Below, piece by piece: positions 1 through 8,579 of a stretch of DNA of 64,000 nt. The notes beneath the pieces were generated by a model. It had not been told where the DNA came from and made no database searches. It worked only from the letters and a program-made list of their open reading frames with translations. Within the stretch, counting starts at the first letter, position 1. Each line of letters begins with the position of its first letter. A program made the translations under genes and the position numbers. The DNA lies in assembly GCA_023450085.1 (NCBI GenBank), contig JAEXHI010000025.1:327939-391938 (forward strand), written 5' to 3'. The stretch comes from Bacteroidota bacterium (GTDB lineage Bacteria > Bacteroidota > Bacteroidia > Sphingobacteriales > Sphingobacteriaceae).

Positions 1-914
1 CTGCCGAAACACGTTCTAGCGGGATTGACACTGCCGATGGGCTAAGCATTAGAAAAGGTTCTTTTGATGCCATGAAACTCTTTGCCCAGAAGCACCACTT
101 TGAAATGCCATCAGCATTAATTGTTCAGGTAAAACACATTGCCGAAAATGGCGGTACGCCTTTAGTATTAAGCAGGAACCATCAGCCTTTAGGCGTAATA
201 GAATTACAGGACATCATTAAACCTGGCATTAGCGAACGTTTTGAGCGCCTACGTAAAATGGGGGTTAAAACCGTAATGGTTACAGGCGACAATCCTTTAA
301 CGGCTAAATACATTGCTCAAAAAGCTGGGGTAGATGATTTTATTGCCGAGGCAAAGCCTGAGGATAAGATGAACTACATTAAAGCCGAACAACAAACAGG
401 CAAGCTGGTAGCCATGATGGGAGACGGGACCAACGATGCACCTGCCTTGGCACAGGCAGATGTGGGTGTAGCCATGAACAGCGGTACCCAAGCGGCTAAA
501 GAAGCAGGTAACATGGTGGATTTGGATAACGACCCTACCAAGCTGATTGAAATTGTAGAAATAGGTAAACAACTACTGATCACCAGAGGTACTTTAACCA
601 CTTTTTCTATTGCCAACGATGTAGCCAAGTATTTTGCCATTGTTCCAGCACTCTTTATTGCGGCTATTCCCGCTTTGCGGGGCTTGAACATCATGGGCCT
701 TAAAAGTCCAGAAAGCGCCATCCTTTCGGCAGTGATTTTCAATGCCATCATTATTCCACTACTTATTCCATTGGCCCTAAAAGGAGTTGCCTACAAACCT
801 ATTGGAGCCAGCGCATTGCTACGCCGTAACCTATTTATTTATGGCTTGGGTGGTATTGTAGCCCCTTTTGTAGGCATTAAATTAATTGATTTATGTATCG
901 GCTTGTTCCTATAG
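1..914 (+). CDS. kdpB: K+-transporting P-type ATPase subunit B, C-terminal part (cut by window edge)
   Basis: Catalytic subunit of the KdpFABC high-affinity potassium pump in the inner membrane. The reading frame is open from base 3, so the first Met at 72 is internal and the N-terminal part, including the phosphorylated DKTGT site, lies outside the window. The visible part has the P-domain motifs MVTGDNPLTA and MMGDGTNDAPALAQADVGVA, then NSGTQAAKEAGNMVDLDNDPTK, followed by hydrophobic segments that fit the last membrane helices. kdpC follows after 18 bases on the same strand. The family assignment is secure; only completeness is limited by the edge. Confidence 0.97.
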   Translation, partial: AETRSSGIDTADGLSIRKGSFDAMKLFAQKHHFEMPSALIVQVKHIAENGGTPLVLSRNHQPLGVIELQDIIKPGISERFERLRKMGVKTVMVTGDNPLTAKYIAQKAGVDDFIAEAKPEDKMNYIKAEQQTGKLVAMMGDGTNDAPALAQADVGVAMNSGTQAAKEAGNMVDLDNDPTKLIEIVEIGKQLLITRGTLTTFSIANDVAKYFAIVPALFIAAIPALRGLNIMGLKSPESAILSAVIFNAIIIPLLIPLALKGVAYKPIGASALLRRNLFIYGLGGIVAPFVGIKLIDLCIGLFL

Positions 915-932
915 CCTCTCATTTTTAGTAAC

Positions 933-1499
933 ATGAAAAAGTATTTGTTTCCATCCATACGCATTACACTGGTATTTACAGTCATCTTATGTGTACTCTA
1001 TCCGCTCTTTATCAGCTTTGCTGCCAAATTAAGCAAAGGACAAGGTAGCGGCGAAAAACTTGAACTCAATGGCAAAGTAGTGGGCTATAAACAACTTGGA
1101 CAATCATTCACTAAACCTCAATACTTTTGGGGCCGCCCTTCAGCAGTGAATTATAATGCTGCTGGCTCTGGAGGTTCAAACAAAGGTCCAACCAATGCCG
1201 ACTATCTCAAAGAAGTGAACAACAGGATCGACACCCTGTTAAAATACCACAATGGTCTACAAAAAAGCGATATTCCCGCAGAATTGATTACCGCTTCAGG
1301 CAGTGGCCTTGATCCTAATATCTCTGTTGAAGGCACTAAAATACAAGCCAAACGCATTGCTCAATACCATCAAATCCCTTTATCAAAGGTGATGAAACTC
1401 ATTGACACCCAAACCGAGCAACCCCTGCTTGGCCTATTTGGTCCCTCAAAAATTAATGTGCTTTCCTTAAACATTGCACTAGATCAACTTAATAAATAA
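933..1499 (+). CDS. kdpC: K+-transporting ATPase subunit C
   Basis: Small single-pass subunit that stabilises KdpFABC and aids K+ binding. It is 188 residues, normal for KdpC. One membrane segment lies at about residues 9-30, followed by the typical GQSFTKPQYFWGRPSA stretch with NYNAAGSGGSN, and the C-terminal motif VEGTKIQAKRIAQ...LLGLFGPSKINVLSLNIALD. It sits directly after kdpB. A porin gene and two sensor genes follow in the same direction, so it is the last pump subunit of the operon. Confidence 0.97.
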   Translation: MKKYLFPSIRITLVFTVILCVLYPLFISFAAKLSKGQGSGEKLELNGKVVGYKQLGQSFTKPQYFWGRPSAVNYNAAGSGGSNKGPTNADYLKEVNNRIDTLLKYHNGLQKSDIPAELITASGSGLDPNISVEGTKIQAKRIAQYHQIPLSKVMKLIDTQTEQPLLGLFGPSKINVLSLNIALDQLNK

Positions 1500-1512
1500 G
1501 AGAAATGACAAC

Positions 1513-1530
1513 ATATCAAATATTTGATAT
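1513..1530. promoter_or_regulatory. 18-bp perfect palindrome downstream of kdpC
   Basis: The sequence atatcaaatatttgatat is its own reverse complement. It lies 13 bases after the kdpC stop and 180 bases before the porin start. It could be an operator for the Kdp response regulator or simply a hairpin; the sequence alone does not decide. Confidence 0.35.
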
Positions 1531-1550
1531 GATAACTAGTTGAAATACCC

Positions 1551-1602
1551 CTATGTGTCTATGTGGTTATCTAATCTATAAATGAACCACATAGACACAT
1601 AG
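1551..1602. repeat. Inverted repeat with 18-bp perfect arms inside the kdp operon
   Basis: Arms ctatgtgtctatgtggtt and aaccacatagacacatag enclose a 16-base loop. No T-run follows on the + strand, so it is not a classical intrinsic terminator. Between kdpC and the porin it could act as an mRNA-stabilising or processing hairpin that sets relative expression of pump and porin. Confidence 0.6.
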
Positions 1603-1623
1603 CAACTCAACAACATTAATAAA

Positions 1624-1704
1624 ATGCAACGGGTTAACCTATGCTGTGGCGACCAAACCATGCATAGCAGCAATAAACAGTCTCTTATCCCCAATTTAAA
1701 ATAA
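1624..1704 (+). CDS. Possible short leader ORF (26 aa) with tandem Cys before the porin
   Basis: An ATG-started ORF encodes a 26-residue peptide beginning MQRVNLCCGDQT. It stops five bases before the porin start codon. It has no signal peptide or recognisable family. The tight spacing would permit translational coupling, and the CC pair recalls the CCC leader ORF before the TonB receptor at 55 kb. It may equally be a chance ORF. Confidence 0.25.
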   Translation: MQRVNLCCGDQTMHSSNKQSLIPNLK

Positions 1705-1709
1705 CCATC

Positions 1710-2777
1710 ATGAAAAAAATACTTTTCTCAGCAGCAACCCTATTATTAGTCCAATACTCTTTTGCCCAAAATAACAACCCTCTAACCCTATCAGGCTATA
1801 TTGAAACCTATTACACTTACGACTTTAACCAACCCAGCAATAACCAACGCCCAAGTTTTATTTACAGCCATAACCGCCATAACGAAGTAAACCTTAACCT
1901 CGCTTTTATCAAGGCCAATTACCAAACCGAACAAGTTAGGGCTAACCTCGCCATAGCCTTAGGCACCTACATGACCGCCAATTATACCGCAGAACCAGAT
2001 GTGATGAAAAATGCCTACGAAGCCAATGCAGGGGTTAAGCTCTCCAAAACCGCTAACCTTTGGCTAGATGCTGGGGTATTCAGTTCGCACATTGGTTTCG
2101 AAAGCGCCATTTCCAAAGACTGCTGGGTACTTACGCGAAACATTGTTTCTGAAAACACACCTTATTTTGAAACAGGTGCCAAGTTGAGCTATACTACCGA
2201 TGATCAGAAATTTAGTGCTACCCTATTATACCTCAATGGATGGCAGCGCATTAAACGGGCAGATAGTCAATCGAAACCTGCAGGGGGTTTACAATTGAAC
2301 TTTAAAGCGAGCGACAAAATCACTTTGAACTATAGCAGTTATCTGGGTTATGAAGGCCAAAATGCCGTACGCACTCAACGATTTTATCACAACTTGTATG
2401 GTGTTTTTCAGTTAAGCAATCAGTTTGGCATTACCGCAGGTATTGATTATGGTACACAGCAAATAGCCAAAGGCAGTAGCGAAAAGAAAGAAATACTTGC
2501 TCCAGTAATCATTGCCAGATATACCTTCTCGCCTACTTGGGCACTGGCAGGAAGATATGAATACTATAAAGACAAGCAAGCGATGATTGTTACAGGCATC
2601 AGTCCTGATGGCTTTAAAGTAAACGGCTATTCTTTGAATATCTATTACAATCCCTTTAAACAAGCATTACTGCGTTTAGAAGGCAAAGTATATCAAGGCG
2701 ATAAACAATTTATCAGAAACAACAACCCTGTAGATTACAACGCCAGTATCACCACCAGTTTAGCCATTTCATTTTAA
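1710..2777 (+). CDS. Outer-membrane beta-barrel porin encoded in the kdp operon
   Basis: A 355-residue secreted protein. A signal peptide of about 19 residues ends in SFAQ. The mature part opens LTLSGYIETYYTYDFNQ and continues as alternating aromatic and polar strands to a C-terminal SLAISF, typical of an outer-membrane barrel. It resembles the putative beta-barrel porin-2 (OmpL-like) family seen with Bacteroidota kdp genes. It lies 210 bases after kdpC and 4 bases before the KdpD-like gene, so it is very likely co-transcribed with K+ uptake. A role in passing K+ across the outer membrane is inference from position. Confidence 0.75.
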   Translation: MKKILFSAATLLLVQYSFAQNNNPLTLSGYIETYYTYDFNQPSNNQRPSFIYSHNRHNEVNLNLAFIKANYQTEQVRANLAIALGTYMTANYTAEPDVMKNAYEANAGVKLSKTANLWLDAGVFSSHIGFESAISKDCWVLTRNIVSENTPYFETGAKLSYTTDDQKFSATLLYLNGWQRIKRADSQSKPAGGLQLNFKASDKITLNYSSYLGYEGQNAVRTQRFYHNLYGVFQLSNQFGITAGIDYGTQQIAKGSSEKKEILAPVIIARYTFSPTWALAGRYEYYKDKQAMIVTGISPDGFKVNGYSLNIYYNPFKQALLRLEGKVYQGDKQFIRNNNPVDYNASITTSLAISF

Positions 2778-2781
2778 AAAC

Positions 2782-3900
2782 ATGTCAACAAATTCTCCAT
2801 CCCACACTCATTTCCTTGAGCTACTGCAAAAATCAAAGCGTGGCCATCTCAAGATTTACTTGGGCATGAGCGCTGGCGTGGGGAAAACCTATCGGATGCT
2901 GCAAGAAGCTCATAGCCTATTGCAGCATCATATTGATGTACAAATTGCCTATGTTGAAACCCATGACCGTACAGAAACAGAAGCTTTGGTAAAAGGCTTG
3001 CCACTCATTCCTCGTACCCAATTGTTTCATAAAGGCAAGGGCTTAGAAGAATTAGACTTACAAGCGGTATTGATCAGACATCCCGAAGTGGTAGTGGTTG
3101 ATGAATTGGCACACCATAACATTCCAGGGAGCAAAAACGAAAAGCGCTGGCAAGATGTGGTTGATATTTTAAATGCTGGAATATCGGTGATTACTGCCGT
3201 GAACATCCAACATTTGGATAGCCTAAACGAAAGGATGCTGCAAATCAGTGGCATTACCATTACGGAAACCATCCCCGATCAATTACTTAAAATAGCTGAT
3301 GAAGTCGTGAACATTGATTTAAGTGTAGATGAACTGATTGACAGACTTAAAGCAGGAAAAATTTACAAGGAAGATAAAATTAATAGGGCTTTGGATCATT
3401 TCTTTAAAAAGGAAACCATTATACAGCTCCGCGAACAGGCTTTAAGTACCGTAGCTTCCTATTTAGATCAAAAAATTACACAAAGGCATTTGGGCAATGT
3501 AAGGCAGGAACGCTTTTTAGCTTGTATCTCTTCCAACTGGAAAACCGCACAATTCATTATTCGTAAAACCGCTAAACTGGCCAATTACTATCGCTCGCCA
3601 TGGATGGTGCTGTATGTACAAACGGAAAGCGAACAGCTCAGTAAAATTGCCTTAGATAAACAGCGACATCTCATCAATAATTTTAAACTCGCTACAGAAC
3701 TAGGTGCCGAAGTGATGAAGGTTAAGAGCAATCAGGTGGCACAAGCCATTATTGAGGTTGTAAACGAAAAGAAAATTACCACACTGTGCATAGGCAAGCC
3801 ACATTTCCATTGGTTCAACCTCATTACCCGTCGCTATCTTTTAAATAAATTATTAAAAAACATCGCCAACCGAAGTATCGATTTGGTAATTTTATCCTAA
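2782..3900 (+). CDS. kdpD: KdpD N-terminal sensor half (KdpD domain plus Usp-like domain, no kinase)
   Basis: A 372-residue protein matching only the cytoplasmic N-terminal part of KdpD. Residues about 18-225 form the KdpD domain with Walker-A-like GMSAGVGKTY, Walker-B-like VVVVDELAHHN and NIQHLDSLNERM. About 240-372 looks like a universal-stress-protein fold ending RSIDLVILS. The DUF4118 membrane domain and histidine kinase of classical (about 900 aa) KdpD are absent. A separate kinase gene starts 10 bases downstream. In E. coli KdpD the N-terminal part senses ATP and K+-related signals; here it presumably acts in trans on the downstream kinase. The stop is clean and the next ORF has its own ATG and membrane segment, so this is a split system rather than a frameshift. 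Confidence 0.9.
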   Translation: MSTNSPSHTHFLELLQKSKRGHLKIYLGMSAGVGKTYRMLQEAHSLLQHHIDVQIAYVETHDRTETEALVKGLPLIPRTQLFHKGKGLEELDLQAVLIRHPEVVVVDELAHHNIPGSKNEKRWQDVVDILNAGISVITAVNIQHLDSLNERMLQISGITITETIPDQLLKIADEVVNIDLSVDELIDRLKAGKIYKEDKINRALDHFFKKETIIQLREQALSTVASYLDQKITQRHLGNVRQERFLACISSNWKTAQFIIRKTAKLANYYRSPWMVLYVQTESEQLSKIALDKQRHLINNFKLATELGAEVMKVKSNQVAQAIIEVVNEKKITTLCIGKPHFHWFNLITRRYLLNKLLKNIANRSIDLVILS

Positions 3901-3910
3901 TTCAAACGCC

Positions 3911-5638
3911 ATGAAGCTTAAAACAAAACTCAGGTTGGGCATTGGTTTCCTTTTTATCATCTTGATATTATTTGGCGCCATTTCCCTGTATCAAATCAAC
4001 CGCATTTCTGAAAGTGCCGCATTGATTTTAAAAGACAACAACCACTCCCTACAATATGCCAAGGCCATGCGCCTGCTCATTGATAAGGATAGTTTGAAGA
4101 GCGATGCTTCTAAAACGGCGTTTGCAAAACTACTCAGCCAAGAAAGGCAAAATATTACCGAAACAGGCGAAGGTAATGCTGTGGCTGAATTGGAAAAAGC
4201 TTATGGCCGCTTACAGCGACAAACCAATGCCAACGAACTGGCAAACATTAAAGCTGCTATTTATCAGATAGAAGACCTGAATATGCAGGCCATTGTAAGT
4301 AAAAGTCAACAATCGGAGAAAACCGTAGCGCAATCTACCTTATACCTTGGTTTAGCGTCCTTCATTTTCTTTCTTATTCTGTTCACCTTCATTGTGAGCT
4401 TTCCAGGATTCATTGCCAATCCGCTAGCCCAACTGTTAGAAGGGATCAAGGAAATTTCCTTAAAGAACTATAAGCAGCGCTTGCATATTAAGGGTACCGA
4501 CGAATTTACGCAACTGGCTTCTGCTTTTAACGACATGGCCAAAAAGCTAGATCAATGGGAAAACAGCAATGTGGCCAAGCTTAAATCAGAAAAACTACGG
4601 ATAGAGACCATTATTGAACAAATGCAGGATGCCGTAGTAGGGATTGATGAAAAAGGAACCATCATCTTTTTAAATAAGTTAGCTAGCGAATTATTGAACA
4701 TTGAGGCAAGTTTAATGCTGGGTAAAAATGTAGCGGAAGTGACCAAGCAAAATTCTTTGATGAAAACCATTATCGAGAAAAAGGATAGCGCCCTCCTACA
4801 GATTGTGATGAACCAAAAACCACAGTTCTTTAGCGTAGAGCGTAACGACATTACCATTCCTGAAACGCTTGGGGAAGACAATGATATCGCCTTTACAGAA
4901 AAAACCGCTGGCAAGGTGTTTATCTTAAAAAACGTGACCGATTTTAAGGAACTAGATCAAGCCAAGACAAATTTCATGGCCACCATTTCGCATGAGCTTA
5001 AAACGCCCATATCTTCTATTAAAATGAGCCTAAAATTACTGGAAGATACTCGTGTAGGTCCGTTAAACCAAGAGCAACATCACATGATCAACCATATTAA
5101 TGATGATGCCAATAGGTTACTCAAGATAACGGGTGAACTGCTAGACCTTGCCCAAGTAGAAACGGGCAACATTAAGCTCAACATCCAACAAAGTGATGCC
5201 AAACAGATATTAGATTATGCCTTAAATGCTGTAAAATTACAAATGCAGCAGAAGCAGATTGCCGTAAAATTAGCTGTTCCAGAGCAATTGCCTACTTTAA
5301 ATGCCGATCAGGAAAAATCTGCTTGGGTACTGGTTAATTTCCTTAGTAATGCCATTAGGTATAGTGGAACTAACTCCAACATCGATATTACTTTAAAGGA
5401 AGTGGAACACATGCTAGTTTTCAGTGTCCGCGATTACGGAAAAGGCATAGAAGCACAATATAAAAATGAATTGTTTAAACGCTATTTCCAAGTACCTACA
5501 GATGGGCAACATAAATCAGGTTCAGGACTTGGGTTAAGTATTTCTAAAGATTTCATTGAAGCGCAACAAGGAAAAATATGGGTAGAGAGTGAATTGGGCG
5601 AAGGCAGTACTTTCAGTTTTTCATTGCCTGTGGCTTAG
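3911..5638 (+). CDS. Sensor histidine kinase (TM-HAMP-PAS-HisKA-HATPase) paired with split KdpD
   Basis: A 575-residue membrane kinase. One transmembrane segment lies at about residues 7-28 and a second at about 145-170, with a short periplasmic helical part between. A HAMP region follows at about 175-225, then a PAS-like domain at about 230-340 (MQDAVVGIDEKGTIIFLNKLAS). The phospho-acceptor is His361 in ISHELKTPISS, followed by the ATPase domain with NFLSNAIRYS, DYGKGI and GSGLGLSISKDF. It directly follows the KdpD sensor half and probably supplies its kinase activity. No response regulator is visible; KdpE would have to lie upstream of the window or elsewhere. Confidence 0.92.
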   Translation: MKLKTKLRLGIGFLFIILILFGAISLYQINRISESAALILKDNNHSLQYAKAMRLLIDKDSLKSDASKTAFAKLLSQERQNITETGEGNAVAELEKAYGRLQRQTNANELANIKAAIYQIEDLNMQAIVSKSQQSEKTVAQSTLYLGLASFIFFLILFTFIVSFPGFIANPLAQLLEGIKEISLKNYKQRLHIKGTDEFTQLASAFNDMAKKLDQWENSNVAKLKSEKLRIETIIEQMQDAVVGIDEKGTIIFLNKLASELLNIEASLMLGKNVAEVTKQNSLMKTIIEKKDSALLQIVMNQKPQFFSVERNDITIPETLGEDNDIAFTEKTAGKVFILKNVTDFKELDQAKTNFMATISHELKTPISSIKMSLKLLEDTRVGPLNQEQHHMINHINDDANRLLKITGELLDLAQVETGNIKLNIQQSDAKQILDYALNAVKLQMQQKQIAVKLAVPEQLPTLNADQEKSAWVLVNFLSNAIRYSGTNSNIDITLKEVEHMLVFSVRDYGKGIEAQYKNELFKRYFQVPTDGQHKSGSGLGLSISKDFIEAQQGKIWVESELGEGSTFSFSLPVA

Positions 5639-5677
5639 TATTTAACTGAATTGTTTGATTAAACTATTAAACTAAAC

Positions 5678-5770
5678 AACACCCCAGTCTTCGACCACCC
5701 CTCTGAAAGAGGGGAATTCATCACGCCATTCCCCTCTTTCAGAGGGGTGCCCAACGGGCGGGGTGTTTTT
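5678..5770. terminator. Long nested inverted repeat, likely terminator of the kdp operon
   Basis: Inner arms of about 20 bases (5696-5715 and 5730-5749, cacccctctgaaagagggga and its complement) are enclosed by outer aacacccc / ggggtgtt arms, followed by a T-run. It resembles CCCCTCTTT-type palindromes common between Bacteroidota genes. A related degenerate fragment, ccccctcaaagagggg, lies near 30995-31015. Confidence 0.65.
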
Positions 5771-5822
5771 ATGATCCTTTTTCTTCTCAACATATGTAAA
5801 GGATTTCTCGCTTTTTTAAAGA

Positions 5823-5830
5823 TATGTTTG
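5823..5830 (+). promoter_or_regulatory. -7 promoter box TATGTTTG
   Basis: This matches the Bacteroidota -7 consensus TAnnTTTG and lies 31 bases before the start codon of the secreted protein at 5862. A TTTC at about the right distance upstream could serve as the -33 box. Confidence 0.5.
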
Positions 5831-5861
5831 TCCTATCATTTGAAATCGTAAACCTTCTGAT

Positions 5862-6542
5862 ATGCTTAATTTAAAATCATTTCTATTGTTTTTCCTCATC
5901 ATATTCGGGCTTTCAACAAATGCACATCTACCACTCGCTCAGGACAGTTACATCGTAACAAAAACTAACGACACCATATATGGCAAAATTAAAGTCAACA
6001 TTTTTACGGGTAGTTTAAAATTAGTTACCGCCGACAGTACTTATCACATTGACCCCAATATTTACACCGCTTATTATTATGCCAAACATAAAGCCACTTA
6101 TCGCAGCAAGGTACTTCCTAACCTTATCCCAGAAAAGCTGGCAAAAAAAATGTCCATTCCCCAAAAAGCCGATTGGCTAAGGTGTATTGAAGATGGAAGA
6201 ATAACACTATACGAACTTAATAGCTACCTCTATGGACACACCCCTGATAATGCCTTAGGGATCGCTACTACCTTTAGTTCAATTATTGCCACTGGAGGCA
6301 TTCCAAATGCTAAATTTACCAATTGGTATATAGAAAAAAATGGAGCTCAACTGGTTCCTATTAAATACAACTCCTTTGCAAGTACTGGCAGCAAAACAAG
6401 GAAAGAACGCATTGCCTTACTGCAAGATATGCTAGCCGATAAAATATCAGCACAGCATTATAAAAACAAATCGTTTACATTTAAAAATGTACGTACGCTT
6501 GTTCGGTTGTACAACGAATTGACATTAAAAACTGCACTTTGA
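5862..6542 (+). CDS. Secreted protein of unknown function (226 aa)
   Basis: I do not recognise the family. A signal peptide covers about residues 1-26 (hydrophobic LLFFLIIFGLS). The mature part starts with a short beta-rich section, SYIVTKTNDTIYGKIKVN, a style common in small Bacteroidota periplasmic or surface proteins. The rest is mixed with basic, Lys-rich patches. It stands alone with its own -7 box and follows the kdp terminator, so it is probably monocistronic. No catalytic motif was seen. Confidence 0.7.
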   Translation: MLNLKSFLLFFLIIFGLSTNAHLPLAQDSYIVTKTNDTIYGKIKVNIFTGSLKLVTADSTYHIDPNIYTAYYYAKHKATYRSKVLPNLIPEKLAKKMSIPQKADWLRCIEDGRITLYELNSYLYGHTPDNALGIATTFSSIIATGGIPNAKFTNWYIEKNGAQLVPIKYNSFASTGSKTRKERIALLQDMLADKISAQHYKNKSFTFKNVRTLVRLYNELTLKTAL

Positions 6543-6688
6543 AGATTTAAAACGCTTTTTATCGCTTATGAGCCGGCAACCAGCCCAACATTACCAGATA
6601 TAAGGGAGTAAAAAACATGATTAGGTTGTACCGTTCGTAACGAAAGCGCAAATATTCCACCATGATATACAAAACCCCATAAAGGCAA

Positions 6689-6722
6689 AAAAGAACCTGA
6701 TCTTGATGACACAGGCTCTTTT
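6689..6722 (-). terminator. Intrinsic terminator of the 162-aa lipoprotein gene
   Basis: The arms aaagaacctg and caggctcttt pair with one mismatch. On the minus strand the hairpin is followed by a T-run, 30 bases beyond the lipoprotein stop. Confidence 0.6.
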
Positions 6723-6751
6723 AATCTATAAACTAGAATCGTCAATTAGGT

Positions 6752-7240
6752 CTATCTACTTGTTCCATATGTGAATCCCTTATTGTAAGATTGATCTACT
6801 GCAACCACTACATTTTCATTCGTCTCCACCTTACCATTAACTTCAGTTTTATAGCTTGCAGTTATCGGTCCACCCTCTAAATTGGATACGACAACGTTCA
6901 ATCTCCCAAAATCAAATGGTTTTACGGTTTCGAACACATAAGTTTTTGTCGTTCCTATAAAACTTTTTTCGTCTATGATTATACTGTTCTGATTACCTTG
7001 CGAGGTACCATTCATTGTCCAAACAGGTGCTCCGTACTGGCTGGCATCATGGTTTCCGGCACTTACCTGAAAATCTACCTGATCGCTCTGATCAGCTCCT
7101 GTTACTGTAACAGTTATTTTCATTGAAATTTTACTACCATTATTTGGGTTATCACTTTTCTTTTTGCACGACACTAAAAATAAGACACTTAGTGATATGA
7201 ACATGGCTGCTAATAAGTTTTTTTTTGAGATTGATTTCAT
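6752..7240 (-). CDS. Small lipoprotein (162 aa), unknown function
   Basis: An N-terminal signal sequence ends in a lipobox, LFLVSCKKKSDNPNNG, so the protein is probably lipid-anchored at about Cys25. The mature domain of about 135 residues is rich in Thr, Val and Asn and looks all-beta (MKITVTVTGADQSDQVDFQVSAG), perhaps an immunoglobulin-like fold. No enzyme motif was seen. It lies between two unrelated genes and has its own terminator. Confidence 0.7.
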   Translation of the reverse strand: MKSISKKNLLAAMFISLSVLFLVSCKKKSDNPNNGSKISMKITVTVTGADQSDQVDFQVSAGNHDASQYGAPVWTMNGTSQGNQNSIIIDEKSFIGTTKTYVFETVKPFDFGRLNVVVSNLEGGPITASYKTEVNGKVETNENVVVAVDQSYNKGFTYGTSR

Positions 7241-7453
7241 AATTTTGTTTTTAAAATTTGTTACTATTCAATTATTTTTCATTTATAGTAGAAGTGTGTT
7301 AACCTATTTAAAGCGCTTATAAAACACCAATAATACTAAAGCCAAAATGCCTAAAAACAGATGCTATGATCAACCATTGCGCACCAAATTTGCCCAAAGG
7401 TCCATCAACCAAATTTGTTATCAATCTGGGAATAGAGCAGGATAGCCAAAAAA

Positions 7454-8509
7454 CTATTGGTTCTTTTTAAAAAGTCCGGCCTTTATTTCCGAACCGATCG
7501 AACCTTCCGCCAATTGCAGGTAATTACGTTTACTTTGATCTTTTTCAATTTTTACAGTTCCGGTAGTTTGTACGTTTTTCATTTCTAGAAAATCTGTTGA
7601 AGTTCTATCGTTCCCACTTAACGGCCCACTTGCATATCCAGCCAAATTGATATTGTCAGTAAAAATGCAATCAGAAACTTTGTAATGGCGTGTACTGCCT
7701 TTTTCTCTTATCCATACCGTACTACTGTTTGCGATGATGTTGTTGTGAAAATCGAAATCTTCTCCGTTGGTACTATTCGTAGTCCAAACACCACTGAAAT
7801 AACACCCATACACTAGCGAATAACGCATCGCATTACGGCTACCTGTTCCTCCATCAGTTTGCCAAAAAACAACTGGATTTTTACAGTTGTAGAAAACGCA
7901 ATGGTCGATAACTAGGCCGTAACCATTGGCTATAACCCCCACATGTAAAGGCAATACATCAACATCTCCAGCAAATAGGCATTGTGATATAAGTAGATCA
8001 TCCAATTTTTTTCCATTACGCCATATTGGATAGGAACGACGTAGATTATTTCCATCTATATAAGCGTAATCTGGACTGCCAGTAAATCTTAGACCTTCAA
8101 TGGTCACATGGCTAACCTCTGGCTGTATCCCTTTGGCTTCTTCTCCGCCAATACCTGGCGTAAGCGGCACTGCTGTTACTACAACCGGCATTTTTTGAGG
8201 TGTCCAGTCTGCATCGTCAGGCATAACATCTGCACAAATAACAAGACGGTTTTTAAGGGTATACTTATCGTTAGTGAATATAACGGTTTGGGTTAACAGG
8301 TGTACGCCTTCTGACAGGAAGATGGTGGTTGCTCCCGGCTCTTTATTTAAATTTACACGCTTAGCTGCTTCAATAATTGTCTTTAACGGACGTTCCTTTA
8401 TTCCAGAGTTTGTGTCATTACCAGTCTGAGGATTAACATATAATTGTTCTGCTTGTGCAACCAGTACGCTTATCACCAACAAGAGAAGGCTAAATGTATA
8501 TTTTACCAT
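7454..8509 (-). CDS. Secreted right-handed beta-helix protein (351 aa)
   Basis: A signal peptide covers about residues 1-20 (LLLLVISVLVAQA). The mature N-terminus LYVNPQTGNDTNSGIKERPLKTIIEAA is the hallmark start of parallel beta-helix proteins in the DUF1565/pectate-lyase-like superfamily. Later short repeats such as YSLVYGCYFSG, DFHNNIIANSS and YKVSDCIFTDN fit helix coils. Such proteins often bind or cut acidic polysaccharides, but no catalytic residues can be assigned. The AraC-type regulator gene ends 70 bases upstream on the same strand and may control it. Confidence 0.78.
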   Translation of the reverse strand: MVKYTFSLLLLVISVLVAQAEQLYVNPQTGNDTNSGIKERPLKTIIEAAKRVNLNKEPGATTIFLSEGVHLLTQTVIFTNDKYTLKNRLVICADVMPDDADWTPQKMPVVVTAVPLTPGIGGEEAKGIQPEVSHVTIEGLRFTGSPDYAYIDGNNLRRSYPIWRNGKKLDDLLISQCLFAGDVDVLPLHVGVIANGYGLVIDHCVFYNCKNPVVFWQTDGGTGSRNAMRYSLVYGCYFSGVWTTNSTNGEDFDFHNNIIANSSTVWIREKGSTRHYKVSDCIFTDNINLAGYASGPLSGNDRTSTDFLEMKNVQTTGTVKIEKDQSKRNYLQLAEGSIGSEIKAGLFKKNQ

Positions 8510-8579
8510 GTTCTTTTTTTTGTAAAATTAGAACATGCTTATCCCATTAAAATGGTCATTTTATCTTCAAAATGGTCAT

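Noticed and set aside
374..751. Minus-strand ORF inside kdpB
   Set aside because: Shadow ORF; the + strand encodes conserved P-type ATPase motifs across the same bases.
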